Below, piece by piece: positions 1 through 12,406 of a stretch of 64,000 bases of DNA; position 1 is the stretch's first letter; each line of letters begins with the position of its first letter. Source of the stretch: Phellopilus nigrolimitatus (Eukaryota; Basidiomycota; Agaricomycetes; Hymenochaetales; Hymenochaetaceae); the NCBI GenBank assembly GCA_021029095.1, contig JAJOHG010000019.1:186001-250000 (forward strand), written 5' to 3'. The notes beneath the pieces are model-generated. The model was not told the origin of the DNA, did not search any database, and saw only the letters and a list, made by a program, of their open reading frames with translations. The position numbers and the translations under genes were made by a program.

Positions 1-1586
1 GTTGGATTTCGAATACTTCATTTTCAGTACATTTTCCTGAACTGTGAGGAAAAGCAAGTAAGGCCCTCCGCTCAGAGTCCTGCGGCCTTTGGGATACCTC
101 AATTCATGTCGAAAACATACCAACTTCTATGTCTACATCATCCTCATTGGAAGCCAGACTGATCGTCTGACTCGTCAGGAATTTCATTTTCAGAGTTCAT
201 ACTTATGCGCAGTGGCATTTCTCATGGGCACCGCCACTAAAGAGCCTTGCTTACATAATGACATACGTATTGCCCTTCTCTACAAATAGGCTCGCAGGCG
301 ATGTTGTATATAAACCACGCTGCTCCCGGGTCCAGGCAGCTGAATATCGCAGAGTCGCGTCGATTTGAAATTAATGGCACATATCGAAGGTGATAGAGCT
401 CTGCATCTATTTCAAAAGATGCTCTAATGACGTTTTCCTGAATAGACTTGCAGACAGGCCTTTTGCTGAAGAAATCGCGATCCGGGCTCAGCACCACTGT
501 TTCATACTTCGTATGCTACGCATAAGCATTGGAAATAGATGTTACTCATCATTCATGACTCCTTTAACCAGGAAGCATATCACGCTCCCGAGGGATATTT
601 TGTTCGCCTTTGGAAAACACGACATGATGACGAGGTTTCTTTGAAACATAAATGGGTTTATTAGGTTGTTTACATCACTGCACGATTGGAATCACCTTGA
701 AGAAAAATCAGTTCGAAGATGTGGCGTTCGTATACGGCGTGTACCAATGCAAGTAACTCCGGTCATCGTCCGTCTCGAGCTACTTATCGCATCAGGCCCT
801 TTCTACAGAAAACGTGTTGTCTTCAAGGTTTGGAGAGACATAACTTAAACATTCGATCACATACCCATAAACACCTTGCTTATATCTATTTATCACACGA
901 AGGAAGCATGGATTGGCCATCATGGCTGTTGATCCCATTCTTGCCTCCCTCTGTTCTGAGACCTTCGATATCAAGCACCATCTGGCGAATTCTAAATTGA
1001 CAGTACAGCGTCTATCCGTCGTGAAAGGCCAGCCGTCGTGTTAGATACGCTTGAAAGATTCGGATGATACCGAAGAACAGCTCTCGGTATGTGTATGCTA
1101 TGCTACTACAAATATCTGGGCCCAAGCTTGACTGGTCATCCGGGCCACGCTAATCCGGGCCATTACAGATGCGCACTGTTGTGAATAATCTCGTGCGTTG
1201 TTACGAACCTTCCCATGAAACTTGTTTACACTTGGAGGCAGACGTGGCCTTTGTCTGTAGCCTGATATGCCGGCAGACTAAGCGGCGACACTCAGGAATA
1301 TGAAATTGATACGTGGAAGCCTCCAAGTCTCGAGCATTTGAAAATCATAAAGTAAGGACAATTTGAATTGACGCCTCTTCACTAAATGATACTTTCTTCG
1401 AAAGGAGTGCACGCTGGCCTTTGCGGAAGTCTCGCTCAAGTTCAAAATCATGACTGAGGACCAGATTGCATATAAAAGGCGGGCAAAGTCGAACGTTTTG
1501 ATACTACTCAACACCAGCTCCTCGCGTCCTCAAGCATAAATTCACCCAGGCTAATTCGTCAGTGTTAATTCTCAAGACTACTTGAC
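1..1586. other. Intergenic region, no gene seen
   Basis: Open frames here are short, overlap each other on both strands and show no recognisable motif or convincing exon chain. The only signal I can support is the TATA-like box near its right end, listed separately. Confidence 0.5.
1471..1478 (+). promoter_or_regulatory. TATA-box-like element of the small Cys/His gene
   Basis: TATAAAAG lies 116 bp before the ATG at 1587 and is followed by pyrimidine- and C-rich sequence, a usual fungal core-promoter arrangement. It supports the small downstream frame being a real gene. No other conserved site was recognised. Confidence 0.45.
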
Positions 1587-1859
1587 ATGTGCGAGATCCG
1601 TACGGTCATCGGACGGCACCAATGTGGACACCCGGTGCAATCCGGCACGATCCAACTTTTTGCTTGCGAAGATTACTGGAAATGGTATCAAGATAACGTC
1701 GGCCTACTGAGCCAAGGTTTAGAGCCGCAGAATATCTACACGGCGCCACCTTGCCATAGAAGGCCTACCGATAGGAGGTCATTTCCTCCGAAACAAAGCG
1801 ATCTCTACGGCTTATGCACTGATTGCATGTCGTCCTTGCGTTCTGGAGGCCGGCAGTAG
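1587..1859 (+). CDS. Small Cys/His-containing hypothetical protein (90 aa)
   Basis: This is a single-exon frame of 90 codons beginning MCEIR with no signal peptide. It contains spaced residues that could bind zinc: Cys2, then H-x-C-G-H near residues 11-14, Cys27, Cys55 and C-x2-C near residues 77-80. Many basidiomycetes and ascomycetes have short proteins opening with MC and a Cys-Gly-His motif, but I know no function for them. A TATA-like box at 1471 suggests it is transcribed. It could instead be the first exon of a longer gene, but the downstream sequence offers no convincing continuation. Confidence 0.45.
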   Translation: MCEIRTVIGRHQCGHPVQSGTIQLFACEDYWKWYQDNVGLLSQGLEPQNIYTAPPCHRRPTDRRSFPPKQSDLYGLCTDCMSSLRSGGRQ

Positions 1860-2666
1860 GTTCATGGCCAGTGGTAAGTGGTGCTTCACGCGTTTCAATC
1901 AGCTTGTAGGCTAAATGTTTTATCATTTGTCTAAGATCTCATCAGAAAGGAAACCATGACGAGCGATAGTTCCGGATAAGCGACTGTGAAGAGCTCACAA
2001 GGGAGATCTCCCTTCTTCAGAGCCTTTTCAGATCGAGGTTTTTTTTTCTGAATGGATATCTGCATGTAACCTGTGACACCGCCTATCTCATGATACCACC
2101 GAGCTCCTTTGTAATCATTCATCTTTGATCTCTTTTGTATGGACTGCATGCTACTTTCAAATGTTTATTGCCGATGTTTCTAGTTCTACGGTTTCCGAAA
2201 TCCCTTTCATCGCGTGATATTATGGAAGCATATAGCCGTTCAACACACTTACAAAGTACGTCTTTTTTCTCCTTTTTCCTTAGCGATACTCCGTTTTCCG
2301 TTCTTCTCCGAAAATCACAGGAAACTTGAAGTTTTGCGACAATCACATACCTTTCACTACCATAGTATAATGGAATGAAAGGTACTCTATTTGAAAGCAG
2401 AGCTTGAGAGCCGGTCGAGCCAGCCAAGCTCGATTAAAAACAAACGCGGGACTGGATTGGTATCAAAGGAGTGTAGCAATGTCATTTTATAGATGCTAGA
2501 ACAGACTATTATCTAAAAAGGTCGATTTAGCTGAAGGAGAGGGATACGGAGAAACGAAGTCTAATCATTCATTTCCTTTTCGAGCGTTGTTCTTTCCGGC
2601 AACTCACACGTCCGGTGACCCGATCACTTGAAAGTTTCTCGTCTTGACCTTCAACGTTCAACCGTC
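1860..2666. other. Intergenic region, nothing recognised
   Basis: There is no exon chain or motif in about 800 bp. It presumably holds the 3' end of the small gene and the promoter of the hydratase that starts at 2667. Confidence 0.5.
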
Positions 2667-4054
2667 ATGTTTGCTAATTTAGAGAAAGCCCTTGGCTTCG
2701 AGTCTAAGAGTGAACCGGTATATTTTTGTCCCATCGTTTTGCGACCATTTATAAAATATGTTTTACTAGGTCGCTTGGAATCGCCGTGACCTGCTGTTGT
2801 ACGCTATAGGAATCGGGTTTAAGAAAGATGATCTCGCCTTCGTATACGGTATGATCATCCGTATTTATGCGAGAAAATTGGCTCATGGTACTTTAGAACT
2901 CGGTAAACTTTGTCGCGCTTTTAAATGTTTCCGTTCAAATCAATAACCATTCACAAGACAAGCGGTTTGCTCCGTTCCCCACGTATCCTGTTGCGCTGCC
3001 GTTGAAAGGTGAACTCCTACAAGTATAAACAGTGAAGAAAAAGCTGACAATCGCCAGGTGAGAGCGAGGAGGTAAATCTGTTTAGTGAGCGTGTCCAAGA
3101 AAGAGCGGTTCCTGGAATCCCGAAGTTCGATCCCAACCGCGTGGTTTGTAAACATTTCGGTATATTCGTAATCCACAAATTGATTTGCCATAAATTCTCA
3201 AAGGTGCATGGCTCCCAGACGATTGAAATACACAAACCCCTCCCTTTGGCGAGCGGGCTGGGTTGGAAGATGAAGAAGCGAATAGTTGGCATCCACGAGA
3301 ACAGTAAGACTCGATTCAATATTAGGAATGTCTATTGAGTTGTTGACGCACCTGCCCCACAGCGTCAGGTGTGATTATTGACCACGAAACAATCCTGGTC
3401 GACGCGTCTGGCATCCCTTATGCGAAATGTTACGTGAGTCTTTCACTGAGAAGAAAAAGGGTTCTTAGTGCACATAGAAATTGGGATATCCGTTACAGGG
3501 CTCTTCGTTCAATGTCGGAGCAAAGATAACTGGAAAGAGGTTCTCCAAGGTAGTTGCCGGGCCTCCGGCGGCAAAACCTATTCCGAAGGACAGGAAACCA
3601 GACTGGGTCGTCACGGACAAGGTCTCGCCCGAGCAGGCTATAATTTACCGCCTCACGGCGGATTACAACCCGCTACACATTGGTTCATCTGCTCAAAATT
3701 TGGAATATTCTGAACACTCCTATTAAGTTTTGATTTCGAACAGATCCACGTATCGGTACCGCAGCCAATTTTGGCGGCGTGATTTTGCACGGACTCTCGA
3801 CGTTCGGGTTCGCTGCTCGCGCAGTCCTTGCCCAGGTCGGCGGAAATGATGCGAATTCGCTGAAATTTTTTGGAGCACGCTTCACGAGTCCCGTTCGTCC
3901 CGGAGATACACTCGAGATGTCAATATGGGACGTAGGGCTTGGCCCGAGTGGCACGACGGAGGTCGCGTTTGTGATGAAGAATCTCTCGACGGGGAAGCTG
4001 TGTCTGGGCGCAGGTGTCGCATATGTGAAAAGGGTAGAAAAAAGCAAGCTCTAA
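2667..4054 (+). CDS. Peroxisomal MaoC-type 2-enoyl-CoA hydratase (hydratase 2)
   Basis: The product hydrates trans-2-enoyl-CoA to 3R-hydroxyacyl-CoA in peroxisomal beta-oxidation, like the C-terminal part of yeast Fox2. Nine exons give an unbroken 312-residue frame: 2667-2717, 2770-2848, 2897-2902, 2958-3008, 3058-3143, 3204-3303, 3363-3433, 3499-3682 and 3744-4054. The N-terminal hot-dog half has the WNRRDLLLYAIGIG and FAPFPTYPVALP stretches. The C-terminal half has the hydratase-2 signature TADYNPLHIDP, split by an intron, followed by FGGVILHG. Asp and His of this signature are the expected catalytic pair. The protein ends in KSKL, a classical PTS1 signal, so it should enter peroxisomes. 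The third exon is only 6 nt. The length of about 310 aa matches stand-alone fungal MaoC dehydratases. No frame breaks were found. Confidence 0.9.
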
Positions 4055-4222
4055 CCAGTTGATTAATCTTTAATGGGTATGCGGGACATATGTCCCGCAG
4101 ATCTTGTTCGTAGCTAGCTCGAATCCAGACGAATGTGGCCATGTCATATGTCACGCTGTCACGTGTTACTTGGCAATAACGTCATTTCCGAGTCCTTGCG
4201 GCTCTTGCGTGGAACGGTAACG

Positions 4223-6281
4223 ATGGAGGCGCAGACGAGCGACAGCGATGCCGCACAGAGCGTGCGTAGAAAGGGAAAGCTACGTGCCGCTCCTGAAGAA
4301 AGCTCAGAGACAACGCCTTTGCTTGGTTCCTCGCAACCACTTAGTCAAGATGATACACCGTCCACTAGACAGCATGGCCGACTGCTCGTTCTCCTCTCAA
4401 CGGTCTTTCTGTCGACGCTGTGTCTTGGCTTTGTCATCGTTCTAGTTCTTTTTGCCATCACGTACTCATATAGTTCAAGAATATCGAATGCCGTACGGGA
4501 TGAAGTACTCGATCGTGCTTTGGTCATCCAAGGTCCTGAAAGAGTGGACGTGCTGAATGCTACGGAAGGATGCATGTGGTTGCAGGTGGATCTCAGATTG
4601 GGCATAGATGCAGGGACTGCCATAGACGTAGTACTGGAGTCTGGAAACGCAGGAAAGGGTTGATTTTGGTGCGACTGCAATCCGTCGAGCGCTGGGCCGT
4701 TGGTTCGTTCGTCTCGCGGGTCGGGTGACGGCTAAGGTGGACGGAATCACACTGTCCTCGGAGAAAAGATTTCTAGCAAATGCGTCCGTTCCTGCGGTCA
4801 CTCTCCCGTTGATAATTGACCGCCCGGATGACCTGTCCTGGCTGACAATTTTGTCTCTTCCTGTGCAAGTCAACGTCACAGACAATGCGACGGACATAAG
4901 TGCCTTCGCTCAAGAAAGTTGGGGCAATGGTTTCTTGACTGTTGACACCCTTGCGTGCCACGTCTCAGTGCATGGTGGGCCAGAGGAGAGAAAGGCTGGA
5001 GGCATCGACTGAAGATAGACCAGGACGATATCGTTATTCCGGTACGACAGAAGAGTACGTCCCGAATGTTCAAGAGCTAACGTCTCATGCTGACTTTTTT
5101 TTTCAGTACCTGAACTACCTGGCCTTCCCAGTCCAGGAAGAAACACACCTTTCCCTGAGTTCTCTGATCTAATCACCCTAGAGTCATTCAACGTGACATC
5201 GGCCAACCACTCTATCTCTATCCGAGCATCTGCATCTTTCATAGACCCTTTCCCTAGTTCTCTTCGGACACGTATACCCTCTCTGCCATTTTCTGTGTCA
5301 TTGTCAGATGTGAACGCCACAAACACATCATCGGTTACAGTTGCAATAGGTCACACCCATCCATTTTCACTCACACACCCAAACATTACTATTTCTCTCA
5401 ATGGCACCGTCCCCCCCATCCCGCGCTCAGCGTCGCCCCTCCTCTCATCATTCCTGTCTTCCTACTTGTCTGGAGTCGATGCCCCCATCACTATCGGCTC
5501 GCCGCTCCTCCATACGCTGCAGATTCCTGCCGTCTTTCCTGCACCCTACCCGAAGCCGCAAATCCTTCGAAATGTCCAGATCAAAAACATGCGCATTTCT
5601 TTAAGTGGCGAGAGCGTGCTCGCGAGCGGAACAGTCTATGCGCGTGTCGTGCTTCCCAAGGGGATAGCAGTGGCCATCGACGCGCAGAAAATTTGGCCGG
5701 ACGTCCTCGTATTTGACGGTGAAGTCCCAGACGACGGCGAAGACGGCGAAGATCTCCTCGGCTCCGGTAACATAAGTTTCTACGGGCTTACTCGAGGCAA
5801 ACAGGATGGGCATATTAAGCCCTCGCTCACTTCGTCGGCGAAAGGAAATAAGGAACGCGCCTCTATTCCGAAGGAGCCGCTTCCTTCGCCACTTCCCCCG
5901 CGCGCCTTCGCACGTATCCGGCCAGATGATTGGCTCCCCTCTCTAAGCGCGCCCATTCCTGGAACGGGCGGCGCTGAGTATGAAGTTTACGCGCAGGTGG
6001 TGGACGTCCCACTTGAGGTCCTTCCCGGGCGTGACCACCTGTTGCGCGGCTTTATCGCAAAAGTGGTCTTTGGAGGCAGGGACGGTGCACTCGCGGGTGT
6101 GAAGGGCACTGCGGCGGTGGCCGTTGCTGTGGACGGGCTGCCTGTCAGAAACGGGGACGAAGGTCCCGAGGGCCACGTGATGGAGTTGACTGGGCTACCG
6201 TTTACTGGGAGCTTCCGCGTAGGGAGGAAAGGTTTGTCTGCAACCATCGTGGAGCATTATGGCCGCCTTGATGTGATGTAA
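4223..6281 (+). CDS. Tag1/DUF3712-like vacuolar-type membrane protein
   Basis: The N-terminus is a disordered cytosolic segment with an ETTPLL motif. It is followed by one strong membrane helix (about residues 54-78, LLVLLSTVFLSTLCLGFVIV) and a long lumenal part rich in N-glycosylation sites. The C-terminal half reads LPGLPSPGRNTPFPEF, then LEVLPGRDHLLRGFIAKVVF and a VKGTAAV segment. These features resemble the fungal Tag1 family (yeast YLR173W, vacuolar protein acting in termination of autophagy) with LEA2/DUF3712-type repeats; this assignment is from memory of the family. ATG 4223 directly precedes the acidic N-terminus. The frame shifts by one base near 4661 (a GGG run) and near 4976. An intron of about 74 nt ends at 5106. 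The shifts look like sequence errors. Convergent with the lipase. Confidence 0.6.
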
Positions 6282-6674
6282 AGCTTGACTTTAGTGTGAA
6301 TGTGGACTCCTGTATTATTATCTGTAGATGTACTGTACTTTGTTTCATACTTGATGTATTTATCCTCTGTTCGGCACGGTCAAAGACTTACCAAACACTC
6401 CGTATACTGCAAATCGAATACAACACAAAATGGCATATTTTAGTTCCTTGATAAATGTTGGCCAATATTGAATGCATTCCATATGCGATTCGGCTCTTTA
6501 CCAGACAGCTAACTAACCAACGCAAAGGAAATGAAATAATTTTTCAACGTACCAGCGTAATGAGTACAAGGAACATTGTCGACCTACGTACAGTCCGGCA
6601 TGTATGGGCTCTATATACACACGCTTAGATTCGACGACTCCAGGGGAAAATCCAAGCGGTAGCCTGCTTATTAC
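6282..6674. other. Convergent 3' intergenic region
   Basis: AT-rich spacer of about 390 bp between the 3' ends of the Tag1-like gene and the lipase gene. It probably holds both 3' UTRs. Nothing else was seen. Confidence 0.5.
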
Positions 6675-7934
6675 TCAATAGTCAGAGTCTCCTGGTATCT
6701 CCAGAGCTCTTGAGGTACTATTCATATCATGATTCCCAAGTTTCTCCTTCTTTAACCTTTTCAAATACTTCCTCTCCCAGTCTTCACCAAGGTTCTTTGT
6801 TTTGGTAGTGACAATCCAACCCATGCGACGCGCCGTCCTTTCCAAATTGCGACCATTATAGTAATTATGTCCCCCAAGAGGATGAAGAGGTTCCGAGGAG
6901 CCATATCCGTCTTCGTCGTGCACAACAGAAAATGTCGAGCATTCGCATTCGGAAGGAGGGATGTGGTACAGACGTCCGTGGTGGAGATACAGCCCTGATA
7001 ATATTTGGTGTCTGTAGCCGAAAGCGAGTGGAGGGACAGCTGGAACACCTGTTTGATCGGATGATGATGGGAACAGTAAAGAAAGTCAAATATTTAAAGA
7101 TCTCACCGTCGTTATGAGCCTTGACGGAAAGTTCGGAAAACTTTGTTTCGCCACGCTCTGCACGGAATTTTGCGACAGAATCTCGATAAAGCCTAGAGAA
7201 CGCCGCATTTCCGACTCTGGGTGCGCCAAATAGGACGGTGGTCACTGAGATGTCGCGATGAAGAGTAAGTCGATTCATTTTTGAGAAAAGACTCGGATTG
7301 AGTATGTCCAAGACCAAAAGGAGTGATAAAGCTGCGCCTAGGCTGTGTCCTGTGATGACAATTTCTTCCACATCCAGAGCTTTCTCTACATCTGAAAGAC
7401 GCTCCGAAAGGGCTTCCAATACGGCCTTTCGGATTCCCCGGTAGAGCCTCCAGAACCCTGCATGAACCTAGCCTGAGGGTATTTTACTTTGAATGCGTTC
7501 AGATCGTGCATGGCCTGCGAGATATTGAATGTCCCGGAAAACGTGGCGATGAGTCGCTTTTTAGGGTTGTGGAAAATTAGGTGCCCTTGCGCGCCTGCAA
7601 TGCGTCCGCGCAGGGCAGTGAGAAGCGTGGCTTCGCGCAGTGCATCGTATCTTTCGAGAGGATAGTCTGGTCTGCAGAGCACATCAAGGTACTTCCAGAT
7701 TATGTCGGGGTCGTAAATCGCGACCTCGGCGAACTGCCCGATCTGGGAAATCTTCGTTTGGAGTGCGTCGGAAGTAAGATCCTTCGAAGAGAGGACGTAG
7801 TTCGATCGTTTCCCAAGATGTTTCGCTACCCAGCGGAAGTTGTTAACCTTTTCGAGTTTGTACATCTGTTCCTGAGCCCCGGAAAGCTCATTGCGGCGTG
7901 ATTCAACCTTCAGCTTCAACCAGCGATGCATCAT
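6675..7934 (-). CDS. Class 3 (fungal-type) lipase, alpha/beta hydrolase
   Basis: A serine hydrolase expected to cleave acylglycerols or related esters. After a helical N-terminus of about 110 residues, the Lipase_3 domain begins around a strand reading LIFHNPKKRLIATFSGT. The nucleophile elbow is GHSLGAALS at about 7340. The catalytic Asp is likely in HNDGVPAVPP, across the intron near 7040-7105. The catalytic His is in GGHNYYNGRN near the C-terminus, as usual for class 3 lipases. No signal peptide is visible, so it may be intracellular. The reading frame is broken by one base at about 7467, between KYPQA and VHAGFWRLYRGI. Restoring one G in the GG run joins them. ATG at 7934 or 7931 is the first Met in frame, but an upstream exon cannot be excluded. 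Confidence 0.82.
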
Positions 7935-9192
7935 GACAGCAGAGATTAAGAACCAATAATAGAGTTCAGTGAAATAAATATAAGTGTATTTGTGTTAGAC
8001 AGCGACTCGGACGCATACCTCCGCCAAATGATGTTTAGTCCTCACAGTTGAAAAAGAAATAAATAAAGTAAAAAGTAAAAGCAAAAACCCAAATAATATG
8101 TATGCATTTGCAAGTAGTCGAACGTAGGCCAGAGCTTGATCCACGGGTTCTGCAAATTCTCGCTTTCTGCATACCTCAAACTCCTCTCTTTCATTTTCCG
8201 CCCTCTTCAGATGCGTTTCCTCGAATCCATCGAGAAGCTTTCCCTATACAGTCTCGTGCACAATAGTGCGTACGAACGTGCTTTCTAGGCCATTCCGTTG
8301 AAGGATTAAATAAGGCTTATAAGTGGACGAGTGTACCGCAAACCTTGTGAATTGCCGAGGGATAGGCTGGTGTTGATGCCGTGATCCTCGGATATCTCGA
8401 CGTCGAAGCTCAGACATCCCTTCTCGGACAGTGTAATACGACGGTAGAGGAGGCTACAGTGTGTGTACAAAGGTGCGACGAGATGATGGCGAAAGTCAAG
8501 GGTGTGTAGCGAAAGCGCAGGAAAGCCTGAATGGAGGGAGAGTCAAGTTATCCACGAATCTTTCCAAGTCAAGGACTATCGCAAAGTCCTCAGAACGCAT
8601 TGCCAGTGCAGCATGCTGGATCCTATCCTAGTCTCCAGAATCCAGAATGAACCTTCGCCTGTGACAAAAGTGCATTGGGATCGGTGCCTCTTTATCTGAT
8701 TTTGCGAACGTGAAGGTCATATAATGTCTACTTGAAACTTGCAGTCCCAGAAAAAGCCGTGACAAGATTTTTTGATTCCGTTTTGCATGCTTAAAGAACA
8801 CGCGCACGTCTACGAATGATAGACAGGCTTTGATTTTGCGATCCAGCATGGTTGAGAGTCCGCTCGAGCCTAGCCACGTGAAAATTTGCTTGTTTTCGCC
8901 AGTAATAATAATTTTTTGGAAATGAAGTCCGCAAATAGGTATTCATGTCGAGGTAGTGGTGCAGTGGAGAGGACTCGGACGCCACCGGCTTTCTTACTAA
9001 GAAACGCGCGGAGTTTCAAATCAGTATCCGGTAATTTCCTGCCCAATCACCGCCTATGCAATCGTAACGAATTCAACTCTGCAGTACGACGCAGACGACA
9101 GTGCCGCCGACGAGCTCCCTCTTCCTGTTGCCATCGTTTTGTGCGACATAGGGCACCTTTTCACAAACGCCTAGGGCGTTTAGAGCTCAGTA
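7935..9192. other. Divergent intergenic region between lipase and complex I gene
   Basis: About 1.26 kb separates the lipase start from the complex I start. It must contain both promoters. I saw no conserved exon or RNA gene and no clear TATA box. Confidence 0.45.
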
Positions 9193-11940
9193 ATGATCAT
9201 CAAGTCCATTCCGTCATCGACCGCAAGGTTTGTCAAGGCCGCATCGTCTTCGTGTCGAAATGGTGAGCTCGTTGACGTCCGAAAATTCTGCATTTCTCAT
9301 TTATTTTATTCCATTTCAAAGGACGGCGATCATTCACGTCAACATCATCGTGGCAGGCGGATATTACATTAACAGTCGACGGGAAGGAAATCACGGTCCC
9401 CCAAGGTTAGCAAGAACGCGGATTTAGGATGGACACGCTGATGAACTGTCGGTCTGCAGGGTCTGCGTTGATTCAGGCATGTGAAGCTGCGGGCTCCCCG
9501 GTTCCTAGGTAGGCCAATTCTGTCTTAGGTGTTATACGGTGATTGATTCTGTAATGCAGGTTTTGTTATCATGACCGGTATGCATATGATCTCGTCCGTG
9601 AATAGCACAATATTTATGCCTGTTCAGACTAGCGATTGCAGGTAACTGCAGGTATGTTGTTTGATGTAGAGGAACGTTGGACTTGTTTAATGCTGTTGTA
9701 GAATGTGTTTGGTGGAGGTCGAAAGGGCGCCTAAACCGATGGCATCATGGTTTGTCCCGCTATTCATACATCGCCTCTTACTGAGTCTTCTATAGCGCGG
9801 TACCTGCTATGCCTGGTGCGAAGGTGTTTACTAATACTCCCCTGGTTCATGCGGCTCGGTACGCTCCCCAATGCTTCCAATTTCCATTACTAACCTGATT
9901 GCAGTGAGGGCGTTATGGAGTTTCTGCTTGCAAACCACCCATTGGACTGCCCTATCTGTGACCAGGGTGGCGAGTGCGACTTACAGGATCAGTCGATGCG
10001 CTACGGCTCGGACCGCACTCGCTTCCACGAAATCGCGGGCAAGCGCGCTGTCGAGGACAAGGATCTCGGTCCGTTGGTAAAGACAGTTATGAATCGCTGC
10101 ATCCAATGCACACGTTGCGTTCGTTTTGCAAACGAAGTTGCTGGTGTCGAGGAGCTTGGCACGACAGGACGTGGTAATGACATGCAGATTGGCATGTATG
10201 TCGAGAAGACGATGGACTCGGAGCTCTCGGGTAACGTCGTTGACCTCTGCCCGGTCGGTGCACTCACGAGCAAACCGTATGCGTTCCATGCTCGTCCGTG
10301 GGAGCTGAAGAATACTGAGTCAATCGATGTACTGGACGCCGTGGGGTCGAACATCCGCATCGATTCTCGTGGGATACAGGTTATGCGTATTCAGCCTAGA
10401 ACGAACGACGATGTGAACGAGGAATGGATTAGTGACAAGACTCGTCATGCCCAAGACGGTCTACGATTCCAACGTCTGACGACGCCGTTAATCAAGCAGG
10501 CTGACCGTTTTGTTCCGGCTACTTGGGAGGAAGCCCTTTCGGCGATCGCAGGCGGTCTTGCATCGTCTGGTGCGAAGGGTGACGAGATTAAGGCGGTTGC
10601 AGGACACCTAGCCGATACTGAATCTCTTGTGGCTCTCAAGGATCTCATCAACCGCATGGGCTCAGACAATCTTGCGTTGGATCAGGCTAACGGGGACAGT
10701 TTGCCAGGCGCACGGAGTTGATATCCGCTCGAACTACCTCTTCAACTCGACAATTCCTGGCGTCGAGGAGGCTGATGCTATTTTGTTAATTGGTACCAAC
10801 CCTCGACATGAGGCGGCCGTGTTGAATTCACGGATACGGAAGAGCTGGCTCCACACCGGGCTGGAAGTCGGTTTCATTGGCGAGCGTGCGGACACAACAT
10901 ACGGCTACGATTACATGGGTGCAGACTCGAAAGCGCTCATGGACTTTGTTGCGGGCAGGGGGCCGTTTGTGGGAAAGTTCAAGGCTGCCAAGAAGCCACT
11001 CATCATCGTCGGTAGCGCAATTGCAGAGCATGCGGACGGTGCGGCAGTGTTCAATGCACTCGCAAAGTACGTGGAAGCGAACAGAAGCAAGCTGCTGAAT
11101 CCTCAATGGAACGGCCTGAGCATCCTCCAGCGCGCCGCGTCTCGCCCTGCGGCGTACGACGTCGGTTTCGTGCCGTCCAAGAAAGCCTCTGCAACGACAC
11201 CCAAATTCATCTATCTTCTTAATGCCGATGAGGTCGACCCTAAATCCATCCCCAAGGATGCGTTTGTCGTATACCAGGGCCACCACGGTGATCTTGGTGC
11301 GCAGCTCGCTGATGTTTGCCTACCCGGCGCCGCGTACACGGAGAAGTCGACGGTCTGGGTCAACGCTGAGGGACGCTCACAAGTGGGCCGTGCAGCTGTG
11401 CCGCCGCCTGGTGCATCTCGCGAAGATTGGAAGTTATTCGGTGCGTTATTGTTACTATACTGTATTCATCTTCTTTCTAGCCATTGCCCTTCCCTCATTT
11501 ACGGCTATGCCATAAGCTTTCACTAACGCTTTTCCACGTTGTCCAGTGCCATCTCGGAGGCAGTCGGAAATCCGCTTCCCTATGATGATGTTTTAAGTCT
11601 GCGTGATCGCATGTGGGAGATTTCGCCCTCACTCGTACGCTACGACGTGACGGAACGTACATCTGCGGATCTTGCGGCTCTTGGCTTGAAAACGCTCGCG
11701 ACCATTAACGCGTCTGCGACCGTCTCGAATTCGCCCTTCAAGAAACCGATCACTAATTTCTATCAAACTGACCCGATTTCGCGAGCGTACGTAAAACTTT
11801 CGATCCGCGTTTCTCGTACGAGACTGATAAATCTGCCTTCGTTATCTAGGTCGGTGACGATGGCGCAGTGTACGCGTGCGTTTACAAAAGGGGAACAGTA
11901 TGCAGACCCTGCGAAGGCGCCTGAGGCTGCCTTCGGGTAG
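9193..11940 (+). CDS. NDUFS1: NADH:ubiquinone oxidoreductase 75 kDa subunit, mitochondrial
   Basis: Largest iron-sulfur subunit of complex I. It carries electrons from the flavin towards quinone at the mitochondrial inner membrane. The start [20 protein letters not shown] is an Arg/Ser-rich import presequence. Small exons then encode the [2Fe-2S] ferredoxin domain ([36 protein letters not shown]). The 4Fe-4S parts follow, with H-x3-C-x2-C-x5-C ([14 protein letters not shown]) and C-x2-C-x2-C (CIQCTRC) ending in [16 protein letters not shown] long molybdopterin-oxidoreductase-like domain completes about 730 residues, the family length. There are at least eight introns. One extra G at about 10707 breaks the frame between NGDSLP and [12 protein letters not shown], and a second one-base inconsistency may sit at the acceptor near 11547. 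The gene is essential, so these are probably sequence errors. Confidence 0.95.
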
Positions 11941-12406
11941 TTCTATTGTATAATCTTAGAGCAAATAGCAGCCATCTTTTACTCGCTTTATTACATCTTC
12001 GTCCTGTTTAAGGAGTTCGAACTCCGCATCAACAAAAAAAGTGGATAGCCTCGAGGAGAGGCACGTTTTAGTCTTGTGTATAATTACATACCTTTACTTG
12101 GCCCACCGTCTGTAAAAATCAACGACAACACCACGCGATGCGACTACACTAGTGGTGATGGTAAATAATATGTACAAATAACGCGTCGAGCATTTCCCCA
12201 CAGGCAAAGCCACCAGATGCAACCGGTAGAGTAATCAACGTGACTTACTTTTAAATAAGCAGATAAAAACGAAGGTAGCCGAATTTCAAGATGCAGGGCC
12301 AAGTCGCAGTCGAGGCCTCCATGGTGCTCCTTGCAAGTTCGTTACCTTAACAGCGTGATTTTGAATTAACCCGTCTAAAAGATTTGGCCAAATGCTTCTT
12401 CGTATT
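11941..12406. other. Convergent 3' intergenic region
   Basis: About 470 bp lies between the complex I gene and the 3' end of the F-box gene. No feature was recognised beyond probable 3' UTRs. Confidence 0.45.

Noticed and set aside
9193..11940. Complex I 75 kDa gene as a pseudogene because of its frame shift
   Set aside because: The gene is essential, otherwise fully conserved, and the slip is one base in a GG pair, like similar slips in unrelated genes of the window.
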